64,000 nt of DNA from Culturomica massiliensis (GTDB taxonomy: Bacteria; Bacteroidota; Bacteroidia; Bacteroidales; Marinifilaceae), in the NCBI RefSeq assembly GCF_900091655.1, contig NZ_LT594621.1, forward strand, positions 3,494,188 to 3,558,187. The letters are read 5' to 3'. Below are positions 41,578-49,380 of this stretch, piece after piece. The notes beneath the pieces are model-generated. The model was not told the origin of the DNA. It saw nothing but the letters and a program-made list of their open reading frames with translations, and ran no database searches. The translations under genes were made by a program, and so were the position numbers. Numbering within the stretch: position 1 is the first letter of the stretch; every line of letters starts with the position of its first letter.

Positions 41578-42126
41578 ATGAAATACGTACCAAGTTTAAA
41601 AACAAAGTATAACGAAGAAATTGTACCGACTTTGATGAAAGAGTTCGGATACAAGTCAGTTATGCAGGCACCCCGGTTGGAGAAGATAGTAATCAATCAG
41701 GGCGTAGGTTCCTCGATCCAGGATAAGAAAATCCTTGAATTTTCGGTGAACGAAATTGCAGCGATTACCGGACAGAAACCGGTTACCTGTAAATCAGTGA
41801 AAGACGTATCTAATTTTAAATTGCGTAAAGGCATGCCGATCGGCGTTCGGGTTACATTGCGTCAAGAACGTATGTATGAATTCCTGGAAAGACTGATTAC
41901 TTCAGCTCTGCCGCGTATCCGCGACTTCAAAGGAATCAACAGTAAACTGGACGGAAGAGGCAACTATACATTAGGTCTCGATGAGCAGATCATATTCCCT
42001 GAAATTGTGCTCGACAACGTACACAAAATCATGGGTATGAATATAACATTTGTGACTTCGGCTAATACCGACGAAGAAGGTTTTGCTCTTCTGAGAGAAT
42101 TTGGATTACCATTTAAAAAGAACTAA
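41578..42126 (+). CDS. rplE: 50S ribosomal protein L5
   Basis: A 182-residue 5S rRNA binder contacting P-site tRNA. PRLEKIVINQGVGSS, RKGMPIGVRVTLRQERMYEF and RDFKGINSKLDGRGNYTLG are diagnostic. It is 11 nt before rpsN. Confidence 0.97.
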   Translation: MKYVPSLKTKYNEEIVPTLMKEFGYKSVMQAPRLEKIVINQGVGSSIQDKKILEFSVNEIAAITGQKPVTCKSVKDVSNFKLRKGMPIGVRVTLRQERMYEFLERLITSALPRIRDFKGINSKLDGRGNYTLGLDEQIIFPEIVLDNVHKIMGMNITFVTSANTDEEGFALLREFGLPFKKN

Positions 42127-42137
42127 AACCAGAGAAA

Positions 42138-42407
42138 ATGGCAAAAGAATCAATGAAGGCTCGTGAAGTGAAGCGTGCAAAATTGGTAGAAAAGTACGCA
42201 GCAAAACGAGCAAAATTAAAAGCGGAAGGTGATTATGCCGGATTGAGTCTTCTCCCGAAGAATTCCAATCCTATCCGTTTGCACAACAGATGCAAGTTGA
42301 CCGGCAGACCGAAAGGTTACATGAGACAATTTGGTATCAGTAGAATCCAGTTCCGTGAAATGGCTTCTGCAGGTTTGATACCGGGAGTGAAAAAAGCTAG
42401 TTGGTAA
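42138..42407 (+). CDS. rpsN: 30S ribosomal protein S14 (zinc-independent form)
   Basis: An 89-residue S14 of the long form. The region NRCKLTGRPKGYMRQFGISR keeps one cysteine only, so the CxxC...CxxC zinc ribbon of the short form is missing. S14 helps build the 30S head. It is 20 nt before rpsH. Confidence 0.96.
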   Translation: MAKESMKAREVKRAKLVEKYAAKRAKLKAEGDYAGLSLLPKNSNPIRLHNRCKLTGRPKGYMRQFGISRIQFREMASAGLIPGVKKASW

Positions 42408-42427
42408 TATTAAAAATTGAAACGAAG

Positions 42428-42823
42428 ATGACAGATCCAATAGCAGATTATCTTACGCGTTTGAGAAATGCGATAAGTGCCGGTCATAAAGTAGTAGATG
42501 TTCCCGGTTCCAAGATGAAACGGGAAATGACCAAAATCCTGAAAGAAAAAGGATATATTTTAAATTACAAGTTCGAAGAAGACGGAGCTAAAAGCAATAT
42601 CAAGATTGCTCTTAAATATAACCCGGAAACAAAAGTATCAGCGATCAAGTCTTTGGTACGTGTATCTAAACCGGGTTTAAGACGCTACACCAACGTTGAG
42701 GAAATGCCTCGTGTATTGAACGGTTTGGGTATAGCCATCTTGTCTACTTCTATGGGATTGATGACTGACAAAGAAGCTCGCCAGAAAAATGTCGGCGGTG
42801 AAGTATTGTGTTATGTGTATTAA
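42428..42823 (+). CDS. rpsH: 30S ribosomal protein S8
   Basis: A 131-residue central-domain binder of 16S rRNA. MTDPIADYLTRLRNAISAGH at the start and STSMGLMTDKEARQKNVGGE at the end are diagnostic. The frame is open from 42401 (overlapping the rpsN end), but the ATG at 42428 matches the family start. It is 18 nt before rplF. Confidence 0.97.
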   Translation: MTDPIADYLTRLRNAISAGHKVVDVPGSKMKREMTKILKEKGYILNYKFEEDGAKSNIKIALKYNPETKVSAIKSLVRVSKPGLRRYTNVEEMPRVLNGLGIAILSTSMGLMTDKEARQKNVGGEVLCYVY

Positions 42824-42841
42824 TTTAAAAGAGAAGAAGAG

Positions 42842-43396
42842 ATGTCACGAATAGGAAAATTACCCATTCATATACCACAAGGGGTTACGGTAGCCGTAAG
42901 CCCGGATAACACCGTCACAGTAAAGGGCCCGAAAGGAGAACTTTCTCAGAAGGTAAGTACAGACCTTACTGTAACAGTAGAGGATAACAATGTGCATGTA
43001 GCACGTCATACTGAAGATAAGGAACATAAATCAATGCATGGATTGTATCGTGCTTTGATTCACAATATGGTAGTAGGTGTTTCTGAAGGTTATACGATTA
43101 AACAGGAATTAGTCGGTGTCGGTTACAGAGCAAACGCTGAAGGTAATGTATTGGAATTGGGACTGGGATATTCTCACTCCATTTTCTTACAGTTGCCGGA
43201 AGAAGTAAAAGTATCTGCAGTAACAGAGAAACGTGCTAACCCGATTATTACACTGGAAAGTTGTAATAAACAATTAATCGGTCAGGTAGCTGCAAAAATC
43301 CGCTCATTCCGTAAGCCGGAACCTTACAAGGGTAAAGGTATCCGCTTCGTAGGTGAACAAGTACGCCGGAAAGCAGGTAAATCAGCTAAAGTTTAA
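42842..43396 (+). CDS. rplF: 50S ribosomal protein L6
   Basis: A 184-residue two-domain 23S rRNA binder near the factor-binding site. SRIGKLPIHIPQGVTVAV, the segment VTVKGPKGELSQ, and PEPYKGKGIRFVGEQVRRK are conserved. It is 22 nt before rplR. Confidence 0.97.
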   Translation: MSRIGKLPIHIPQGVTVAVSPDNTVTVKGPKGELSQKVSTDLTVTVEDNNVHVARHTEDKEHKSMHGLYRALIHNMVVGVSEGYTIKQELVGVGYRANAEGNVLELGLGYSHSIFLQLPEEVKVSAVTEKRANPIITLESCNKQLIGQVAAKIRSFRKPEPYKGKGIRFVGEQVRRKAGKSAKV

Positions 43397-43418
43397 TCAC
43401 CTAAAGTAAGTAAAAGTT

Positions 43419-43775
43419 ATGGCTTTAACTAAGGAAGAAAGAAGATTAAGAATAAAAAGGAGAATTCGTAAGATTGTCTCCGGAACAGCTGAAAGACCGC
43501 GTATGAGCGTTTTTCGTTCAAATGCGCAGATTTCTGTTCAGCTGATCGACGATATCGCAGGTAAAACTATTTTAGCTGTGTCTTCATTGAGTAAGGATAT
43601 TGCCGAGAAAAAAGGAACGAAAATGGAACAAGCTGCCAATGTTGGTGCTGCTGTTGCTGAAAAAGCAAAAACTGCCGGAATTGTAAATGTCGTTTTCGAT
43701 AGAAACGGTTATTTATACCACGGAAGAGTGAAAGCTTTGGCTGATGCTGCCCGTAACGGAGGTCTTAATTTTTAA
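43419..43775 (+). CDS. rplR: 50S ribosomal protein L18
   Basis: A 118-residue 5S rRNA binder. RIKRRIRKIVSGTAERPRMS and the end VFDRNGYLYHGRVKALADAA are diagnostic. It is 12 nt before rpsE. Confidence 0.97.
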   Translation: MALTKEERRLRIKRRIRKIVSGTAERPRMSVFRSNAQISVQLIDDIAGKTILAVSSLSKDIAEKKGTKMEQAANVGAAVAEKAKTAGIVNVVFDRNGYLYHGRVKALADAARNGGLNF

Positions 43776-43787
43776 AAGTAAGCAGGA

Positions 43788-44294
43788 ATGGAACAGAAAA
43801 TAAATAATACAGACCTGGAATTGAAAGACAGATTGGTAGCTATTAACCGTGTGACTAAAGTTACTAAGGGAGGTAGAACCTTCAGCTTTGCTGCGATTGT
43901 TGTTGTCGGAAACGAAAACGGTATTGTCGGCTGGGGCTTGGGAAAGGCCAATGAAGTAACTACCGCTATTGCAAAAGGCGTTGAAGCTGCTAAGAAAAAT
44001 CTGATAAAAGTGCCTGTTTTAAAAGGTACGATTCCTCATGAGCAAGTGGCTCGTTTTGGCGGAGCCGAAGTATTTATGAAACCGGCTTCTTCCGGTACCG
44101 GTCTTGTGGCCGGAGGTGCTATGCGTGCCGTTCTGGAAAGTGTCGGTGTTCGGGATGTGCTGGCAAAAAGTAAAGGTTCATCGAACCCGCACAACCTGGT
44201 GAAAGCAACAATTGCTGCATTGAAAGAAATGAGAGATGCGCGTGCTGTTGCCCGGCAGAGAAATGTCAGCATGGATAAAGTGTTTAATGGTTAA
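43788..44294 (+). CDS. rpsE: 30S ribosomal protein S5
   Basis: A 168-residue decoding-fidelity protein at the mRNA entry. VTKVTKGGRTFSFAAIVVVG and the second-domain ASSGTGLVAGGAMRAVLE are typical. It is 13 nt before the chosen rpmD start. Confidence 0.97.
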   Translation: MEQKINNTDLELKDRLVAINRVTKVTKGGRTFSFAAIVVVGNENGIVGWGLGKANEVTTAIAKGVEAAKKNLIKVPVLKGTIPHEQVARFGGAEVFMKPASSGTGLVAGGAMRAVLESVGVRDVLAKSKGSSNPHNLVKATIAALKEMRDARAVARQRNVSMDKVFNG

Positions 44295-44307
44295 TTTGAT
44301 GAGAGTT

Positions 44308-44490
44308 ATGGCAAAGATTAAGGTTACATTGGTAAAAAGTAAAATCGGTAGCGATAAACGTCAAGTTGGCACTTTAACCGCACTTGGATTGAATAAAATC
44401 AGCAGCAGTGCTGTGCATGAAGCTACTCCGCAGATATTGGGAATGGTCGCTAAAGTGGCCCACCTGGTGAAAGTGGAGGAAGTAAAGTAA
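44308..44490 (+). CDS. rpmD: 50S ribosomal protein L30
   Basis: A 60-residue L30: MAKIKVTLVKSKIGSDKRQV, then LTALGLNKISSSAVHE. The frame is open upstream to 44236 within rpsE, but the ATG at 44308 gives the normal size and start. rplO follows after 27 nt. L30 is missing from some bacteria but present here. Confidence 0.95.
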   Translation: MAKIKVTLVKSKIGSDKRQVGTLTALGLNKISSSAVHEATPQILGMVAKVAHLVKVEEVK

Positions 44491-44517
44491 TTGTCAAACT
44501 ATTTTAACGAAGATAAA

Positions 44518-44964
44518 ATGGATTTAAGTAACTTAAAACCGGCCTGCGGATCCACTCATCACGAAAAGAGAATCGGTCGCGGACAAGGTTCCGGAAAAGG
44601 AGGTACTTCTACAAGAGGGCATAAAGGTGCCAAATCAAGATCTGGTTACAAAACCAAGATCGGTTTTGAAGGTGGTCAGATGCCTTTGCAGAGAAGAGTA
44701 CCGAAATTCGGTTTTAAAAATATAAATAGGATTGAATTCAAAGCCATTAATGTCAGCATGCTTCAGGAATTGGCAGAAAGAGATAATCTGACTGCTATCG
44801 ATAAGGATCTGCTGGTTAAGGCTGGATTGATATCCAAAAATGATTTGTTGAAGGTCCTGGGTGACGGGGTGCTGAAAGCTAAACTGGAAGTAAAAGCAGA
44901 TGCTTTTTCTCAGAAAGCGAAAGAAGCCATTGAAGCAGCAGGCGGATCAGCAGTCGTTTTGTAA
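44518..44964 (+). CDS. rplO: 50S ribosomal protein L15
   Basis: A 148-residue late-assembly protein of the 50S subunit. LKPACGSTHHEKRIGRGQGS, then KGGTSTRGHKGAKSRSG, is the Gly/Arg-rich N-terminal tail. The chosen ATG at 44518 matches the family; the frame is open from 44491. It is followed by a 117-nt gap filled by a large palindrome before secY. Confidence 0.96.
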   Translation: MDLSNLKPACGSTHHEKRIGRGQGSGKGGTSTRGHKGAKSRSGYKTKIGFEGGQMPLQRRVPKFGFKNINRIEFKAINVSMLQELAERDNLTAIDKDLLVKAGLISKNDLLKVLGDGVLKAKLEVKADAFSQKAKEAIEAAGGSAVVL

Positions 44965-44975
44965 TACAAAACGGA

Positions 44976-45062
44976 GTTTATAAAGTTCATAAGGTTCATA
45001 AAGTTCATAAGGTTGTGGATTTTAACTTTATAAACTTTACAAACTTTATAAACTTTATGAAC
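44976..45062. repeat. 39-nt-arm palindrome of 9-nt units between rplO and secY
   Basis: The left arm (44976-45014) is built from tandem AAGTTCAT-type 9-nt units (GTTCATAAG, GTTCATAAA). The right arm (45024-45062) is its reverse complement at 32 of 39 positions. The loop is 9 nt. It is the longest hairpin of the family in this window, and its unit is unrelated to TTTAGATTT. Confidence 0.85.
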
Positions 45063-45081
45063 TATTAATAAGAAAGAACTT

Positions 45082-46422
45082 ATGAAGTTATTTGATACAT
45101 TAAAGAACATTTGGAAAATTGAAGAACTGAGAACCCGGATTCTCATGACTTTGGGACTGATCGCTGTATATAGATTGGGTACAGAAGTTGTATTGCCGGG
45201 TATCGATCCGGCCGGACTTGCTGCCTTAAAAGCACAGACATCAACCGGGGTGCTCGGCTTGTTGGATATGTTTTCCGGAGGAGCGTTTTCGAATGCTTCT
45301 GTATTTGCATTGGGTATTATGCCTTATATCTCTGCTTCTATTGTTGTTCAGTTGTTGGGTATTGCAGTACCTTATTTTCAACGAATGCAACGTGAAGGGG
45401 AGAGCGGACGGCGTAAAATCAATCAAATTACTCGTTATCTGACTTTGATTATTCTTGTATTACAAGGTTCAGCGTATCTTACCAACTTACATGCACAAAT
45501 TCCGGAATGGGCATTTGTGATGAAAGGGGCTTTCTTTACAATTTCTTCTGTTCTTATCCTGGCTGCCGGCTCAATGTTTGTTTTGTGGCTGGGTGAAAAG
45601 ATTACAGATAAAGGTATTGGAAACGGTGTTTCTATCATCATTATGATCGGTATTATTGCCCGCTTGCCTTTTGCATTTGTTGCTGAAGGTTCTTCCAGAG
45701 TAACACAGCAGGGGGGTGGTATGGTCGCTTTATTGGTGGAGTTGGTCGTTTTGTTCCTGGTATTCTGCGGTACGATCATGTTGGTACAAGGTACACGTAA
45801 AGTACCTGTACAGTATGCAAAACGTGTTGTCGGAAACAAGCAATACGGAGGTGTACGTCAGTATATTCCGTTGAAGATCAATGCTGCCGGTGTAATGCCC
45901 ATCATTTTCGCCCAGGCGATTATGTTGTTGCCGATTTCCTTTGTGAACTATGCTGCCGCTGATTCTATGTCTGGGTTTGCTGCTGCATTTTCTAACTTTA
46001 CCGGATTCTGGTATAATTTTACGTTCTTTGTTTTGATTGTTGCATTTACCTATTTCTATACGGCTATCACTGTTAATCCGATGCAAATGTCCGAGGATAT
46101 GAAGAAAAACGGTGGTTTCATTCCGGGAGTAAAACCGGGTCGTAAAACGATGGAATTCCTGGATACGATTATGTCCCGGATTACATTACCGGGATCTATC
46201 TTCCTGGGCATTGTGGCTATTTTGCCCGCATTTGCTGTAATCGCAGGAATTAATAATCAATTCGCTCAATTCTATGGCGGTACTTCCCTGTTGATTCTGG
46301 TAGGTGTCGTATTGGATACTTTGCAACAGATCGAATCGCATTTGTTGATGCGTCATTATGACGGATTGATGAAGACCGGACGGATAAAAGGTAAGACACC
46401 AGGAGGTCCTGCTGCTTACTGA
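45082..46422 (+). CDS. secY: preprotein translocase subunit SecY
   Basis: A 446-residue, ten-helix channel protein of the Sec translocon. ALGIMPYISASIVVQLL (plug and helix 2 region), RMQREGESGRRKINQ and QYIPLKINAAGVMPIIFA are family hallmarks. It exports proteins with SecA and SecG (28344-28718). It lies within the ribosomal run as usual, but adk is absent between secY and map. Confidence 0.98.
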   Translation: MKLFDTLKNIWKIEELRTRILMTLGLIAVYRLGTEVVLPGIDPAGLAALKAQTSTGVLGLLDMFSGGAFSNASVFALGIMPYISASIVVQLLGIAVPYFQRMQREGESGRRKINQITRYLTLIILVLQGSAYLTNLHAQIPEWAFVMKGAFFTISSVLILAAGSMFVLWLGEKITDKGIGNGVSIIIMIGIIARLPFAFVAEGSSRVTQQGGGMVALLVELVVLFLVFCGTIMLVQGTRKVPVQYAKRVVGNKQYGGVRQYIPLKINAAGVMPIIFAQAIMLLPISFVNYAAADSMSGFAAAFSNFTGFWYNFTFFVLIVAFTYFYTAITVNPMQMSEDMKKNGGFIPGVKPGRKTMEFLDTIMSRITLPGSIFLGIVAILPAFAVIAGINNQFAQFYGGTSLLILVGVVLDTLQQIESHLLMRHYDGLMKTGRIKGKTPGGPAAY

Positions 46423-46429
46423 TAAAATA

Positions 46430-46498
46430 TTTGAAGATTCGGAAATTTGAAGATTTGGACTATCCTTTCAAGTCTTCAAATTTTCAAATTTACAAATT
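46430..46498. repeat. palindrome with TTTGAAGATT units between secY and map
   Basis: The left arm at 46430-46458 (two TTTGAAGATT units) pairs with the right arm at 46469-46498 (CTTCAAATTT, CAAATTT units). The core CTTCAAATTT is perfect. It is a third unit type of the palindrome family. Confidence 0.65.
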
Positions 46499-46508
46499 AA
46501 ACAGAGGA

Positions 46509-46539
46509 TTTGTGGGTTGGTATTTTTTTTGTAATTTTG
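46509..46539 (+). promoter_or_regulatory. promoter of map, apparently leaderless
   Basis: TTTG at 46509-46512, a 19-nt spacer and TAATTTTG at 46532-46539 match the consensus exactly. The map ATG at 46544 begins 4 nt after the box, so transcription should start at or very near the start codon. Confidence 0.65.
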
Positions 46540-46543
46540 CGGC

Positions 46544-47323
46544 ATGATTTTTTTGAAAAACGCAGAAGAAATTGAGCTGCTTCGGGAAAGCAATCTTTTG
46601 GTAGGAAAGACTCTGGGCGAGATGGCTAAGCATATTCGTCCGGGGATTTCAACGTTAGAACTCGACCGTATTGCAGAGGAGTTTATCCGGGATCATGGAG
46701 CTGTCCCTGGTTTTCTAGGATACGGTGGTTTCCCGAATACGCTTTGTATTTCTGTAAACGACGCGGTCGTTCATGGAATTCCGGCTGCAGATTGTTTCTT
46801 AAAAGAGGGAGATGTCGTATCGATAGATTGTGGAACTTTGATGAACGGATACTACGGAGATAGTGCTTATACCTTTGAAGTAGGAGAAGTGAAAGAAGAA
46901 GTACGCAAACTTTTACGGGTTACCAAGGAAGCTTTGTATAAGGGAATTGAAAAGGCTGTTGCCGGCCTGCGTATCGGAGATATCGGTTATGCCGTTCAAA
47001 GTTATTGTGAAGAAAACGGCTACTCTGTGGTGCGGGAGTTGGTAGGGCATGGCGTCGGACGGGATATGCACGAAGAACCTCAGGTGCCCAATTATGGAAG
47101 AAGAGGCCAGGGGGTGAAGTTGGCAGAGGGGATGGTTATCGCTATAGAGCCGATGATTAATTTGGGAAAACGTTATGTTTTTCAGGATTCCGACGGTTGG
47201 ACCGTCCGTACCCGCGACCGGATGCCGTCTGCTCATTTCGAGCATACAGTAGCAGTGGGGAAACACGGGGCAGATATCTTATCCTCGTTTGAGTTTGTAG
47301 AGAAAGAACTAAGCAGATTGTAA
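46544..47323 (+). CDS. map: type I methionine aminopeptidase
   Basis: A 259-residue metalloenzyme that removes the initiator Met. The metal ligands lie in DCGTLMNGYYGDSAYTF (two Asp), VGHGVGRDMHE (His), IEPMI (Glu) and FEHTVAV (Glu). A further active-site histidine is in NDAVVHGIP. The start MIFLKNAEEIELLRESN agrees with homologues. It is located between secY and infA. Confidence 0.97.
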   Translation: MIFLKNAEEIELLRESNLLVGKTLGEMAKHIRPGISTLELDRIAEEFIRDHGAVPGFLGYGGFPNTLCISVNDAVVHGIPAADCFLKEGDVVSIDCGTLMNGYYGDSAYTFEVGEVKEEVRKLLRVTKEALYKGIEKAVAGLRIGDIGYAVQSYCEENGYSVVRELVGHGVGRDMHEEPQVPNYGRRGQGVKLAEGMVIAIEPMINLGKRYVFQDSDGWTVRTRDRMPSAHFEHTVAVGKHGADILSSFEFVEKELSRL

Positions 47324-47329
47324 ACTGTA

Positions 47330-47394
47330 GATTTTAGATTGTAAATTCTTCTCATCCGATGAGAAAAGCAATTTAAAATCTGAAATCTAAAATT
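47330..47394. repeat. palindrome between map and infA
   Basis: The left arm at 47330-47347 (GATTTTAGATTGTAAATT) and the right arm at 47370-47394 are complementary, with a small extra hairpin (CTCATC/GATGAG) at the tip. It fills the 81-nt gap. Confidence 0.75.
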
Positions 47395-47404
47395 AAAATA
47401 AAGT

Positions 47405-47626
47405 ATGGCAAAACAGCCGTCAATAGAGCAGGATGGAGTAATAACGGAAGCATTGTCGAATGCAATGTTTCGTGTTGAACTAGAAAATGGGCATATTATT
47501 ACCGCTCATATATCCGGAAAAATGCGGATGCATTATATAAAGATACTCCCCGGGGATCGGGTTCGGGTGGATATGTCTCCGTACGACCTGACAAAAGGAA
47601 GGATCACGTTTAGATATAAAAACTAA
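47405..47626 (+). CDS. infA: translation initiation factor IF-1
   Basis: A 73-residue S1/OB-fold protein that blocks the ribosomal A site during initiation. AKQPSIEQDGVITEALSNAM and HISGKMRMHYIKILPGDRV are typical. It is followed by a palindrome and rpmJ. Confidence 0.97.
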   Translation: MAKQPSIEQDGVITEALSNAMFRVELENGHIITAHISGKMRMHYIKILPGDRVRVDMSPYDLTKGRITFRYKN

Positions 47627-47632
47627 GGATTT

Positions 47633-47715
47633 AATTGTAAATTTTAAATTGTAGATCCTTCACCTGTGACAGGGAAAGTGTCTGATGATTTAAAATCTGA
47701 AATCTAAAATAAATT
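47633..47715. repeat. palindrome between infA and rpmJ
   Basis: The left arm (47633-47657) and right arm (47687-47715) consist of TAAATTTTAAATTGTAGATC and TTAAAATCTGAAATCTAAAA type units, and the tip carries the small hairpin-like CACCTGTGACAGGG. It fills most of the 97-nt gap. Confidence 0.7.
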
Positions 47716-47723
47716 GAAAAACC

Positions 47724-47840
47724 ATGAAGGTAAGAGCGTCCATTAAGAAACGTAATGACGATTGCAAGATTGTAAGAAGAAAAGGCGTTTTGTACGTCAT
47801 TAACAAAAAGAACCCTAAGTTTAAAATGCGTCAGGGTTGA
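47724..47840 (+). CDS. rpmJ: 50S ribosomal protein L36 (zinc-independent form)
   Basis: A 38-residue protein, MKVRASIKKRNDDCKIVRRK through KNPKFKMRQG. It keeps only one cysteine (C14), so the usual CxxC...C...H zinc ribbon is absent. It is 28 nt before rpsM. Both L36 and S14 here are zinc-free forms. Confidence 0.93.
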   Translation: MKVRASIKKRNDDCKIVRRKGVLYVINKKNPKFKMRQG

Positions 47841-47868
47841 TTCATTAATCTAAAATTTTAAAAGATTT

Positions 47869-48246
47869 ATGGCAAGAATCGTAGGTGTAGATTTACCCTC
47901 AAACAAAAGAGGTGAAATAGCCTTGACCTATATTTTCGGTATAGGTAGAAGTAGTGCCCGGACCATTCTGAGTAAGGCCGGCATCGATTTTGACACTAAG
48001 GTGAAAGACTGGAACGACGATCAGCTCGCAGCTGTACGAAAAGTGATTAATGCAGAGTACAAAGTTGAAGGAGAGTTGAGATCAAGCGTTCAGATGAACA
48101 TCAAACGACTGATGGATATCGGTTGCTACCGTGGAATCCGTCATCGTATCGGACTGCCCGTAAGAGGACAGAGTACAAAGAACAATGCCCGTACACGTAA
48201 GGGTAAGAAGAAAACTGTTGCTAACAAGAAAAAGGCGACTAAATAA
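47869..48246 (+). CDS. rpsM: 30S ribosomal protein S13
   Basis: A 125-residue 30S head protein forming bridges to the 50S. ARIVGVDLPSNKRGEIALTY and CYRGIRHRIGLPVRGQSTKN are diagnostic; the end is lysine-rich. It is 12 nt before rpsK. Confidence 0.97.
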   Translation: MARIVGVDLPSNKRGEIALTYIFGIGRSSARTILSKAGIDFDTKVKDWNDDQLAAVRKVINAEYKVEGELRSSVQMNIKRLMDIGCYRGIRHRIGLPVRGQSTKNNARTRKGKKKTVANKKKATK

Positions 48247-48258
48247 TTGAATTGAATT

Positions 48259-48648
48259 ATGGCAAAGAAGTCTACATCAAACAGAAAACGGTTAGTTAAA
48301 GTAGAAGCCGTTGGACAAGCGCACGTTCATTCGTCTTTTAATAACATCATTATTTCCATCACGAACCAAACAGGACAGGTGATTTCTTGGTCTTCAGCTG
48401 GAAAAATGGGTTTTAAAGGTTCGAAGAAAAACACCCCGTATGCCGCACAAATGGCAGCTACCGATTGTGCAAAAGTGGCATTCGATCTCGGAATGAGAAA
48501 GGCAAAAGTATATGTTAAAGGACCGGGTAATGGCCGGGAATCAGCTATTCGTGCTATCCACGCAAGTGGTATTGAAGTATCGGAAATTGTTGACGTTACG
48601 CCACTGCCGCATAACGGATGTCGTCCTCCGAAAAAACGTAGAGTGTAA
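48259..48648 (+). CDS. rpsK: 30S ribosomal protein S11
   Basis: A 129-residue platform protein near the E-site mRNA. AHVHSSFNNIIISITNQTGQ and VTPLPHNGCRPPKKRRV are typical. A 109-nt gap with a palindrome separates it from rpsD. Confidence 0.97.
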   Translation: MAKKSTSNRKRLVKVEAVGQAHVHSSFNNIIISITNQTGQVISWSSAGKMGFKGSKKNTPYAAQMAATDCAKVAFDLGMRKAKVYVKGPGNGRESAIRAIHASGIEVSEIVDVTPLPHNGCRPPKKRRV

Positions 48649-48665
48649 AACATAACGTGTAATGT

Positions 48666-48754
48666 ATTTTAAATTTTAAATTGTAAATCTTTAATTCTTG
48701 CGACTTATAGCAAGTAGTTTGCAATCTGAAATCTAAAATCTAAAATTTAAAATT
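48666..48754. repeat. palindrome between rpsK and rpsD
   Basis: The left arm at 48666-48696 (TTTTAAATTTTAAATTGTAA units) and right arm at 48722-48754 (CTGAAATCTAAAATCTAAAA units) are complementary in large part, with a CTTGC/GCAAG hairpin at the tip. It fills the gap between two genes of the alpha operon. Confidence 0.7.
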
Positions 48755-48757
48755 GAA

Positions 48758-49366
48758 ATGGCTAGATATACAGGACCTAAGTCTAAAATAGCAAGAAAAT
48801 TCGGAGAACCGATTTACGGCCCGGATAAGGCTCTGGAGCGGAGAAACTATCCGTCAGGGCAACATGGTTTAGCTCGCCGCCGGAAGAAAATTTCTGAATA
48901 CGGTGTTCAGTTAAAAGAAAAACAAAAAGCAAAATATACTTACGGTTTATTGGAAAAACAATTCCGTAATTTATTTGAAAAAGCAGAACGTAGTGGAGGT
49001 ATTACCGGTGAAGTATTACTTCAATTGCTCGAATGCCGTCTGGACAATACGGTATATCGGTTAGGTATTGCACCGACACGTGCTGCTGCCCGTCAGTTAG
49101 TGTCTCACCGTCACATTACAGTGAACGGAAAGGTATGTAATATTCCTTCTGCTTCTGTTAAACCGGGTGATATTGTAGCTGTTCGGGAAAAATCCAAAGC
49201 TTTGGAAGTGATTGCTGACTCTTTGAGAAGTAACCGCGTTACCAAATTCTCATGGTTGGAATGGGATGCCGTTTCCATGAGCGGCAAATTACTCAATGTT
49301 CCGGAAAGAAGCGATATTCCGGAAAATATCAAAGAACAGTTAATCGTAGAATTGTATTCTAAGTAA
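48758..49366 (+). CDS. rpsD: 30S ribosomal protein S4
   Basis: A 202-residue assembly initiator. ARYTGPKSKIARKFGEPIYG and the S4 RNA-binding domain LECRLDNTVYRLGIAPTRAA with RQLVSHRHITVNGKV are conserved. It lacks the cysteine zinc-ribbon start of some S4 proteins. It is 14 nt before rpoA. Confidence 0.97.
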   Translation: MARYTGPKSKIARKFGEPIYGPDKALERRNYPSGQHGLARRRKKISEYGVQLKEKQKAKYTYGLLEKQFRNLFEKAERSGGITGEVLLQLLECRLDNTVYRLGIAPTRAAARQLVSHRHITVNGKVCNIPSASVKPGDIVAVREKSKALEVIADSLRSNRVTKFSWLEWDAVSMSGKLLNVPERSDIPENIKEQLIVELYSK

Positions 49367-49380
49367 TAAATAAAATATTT

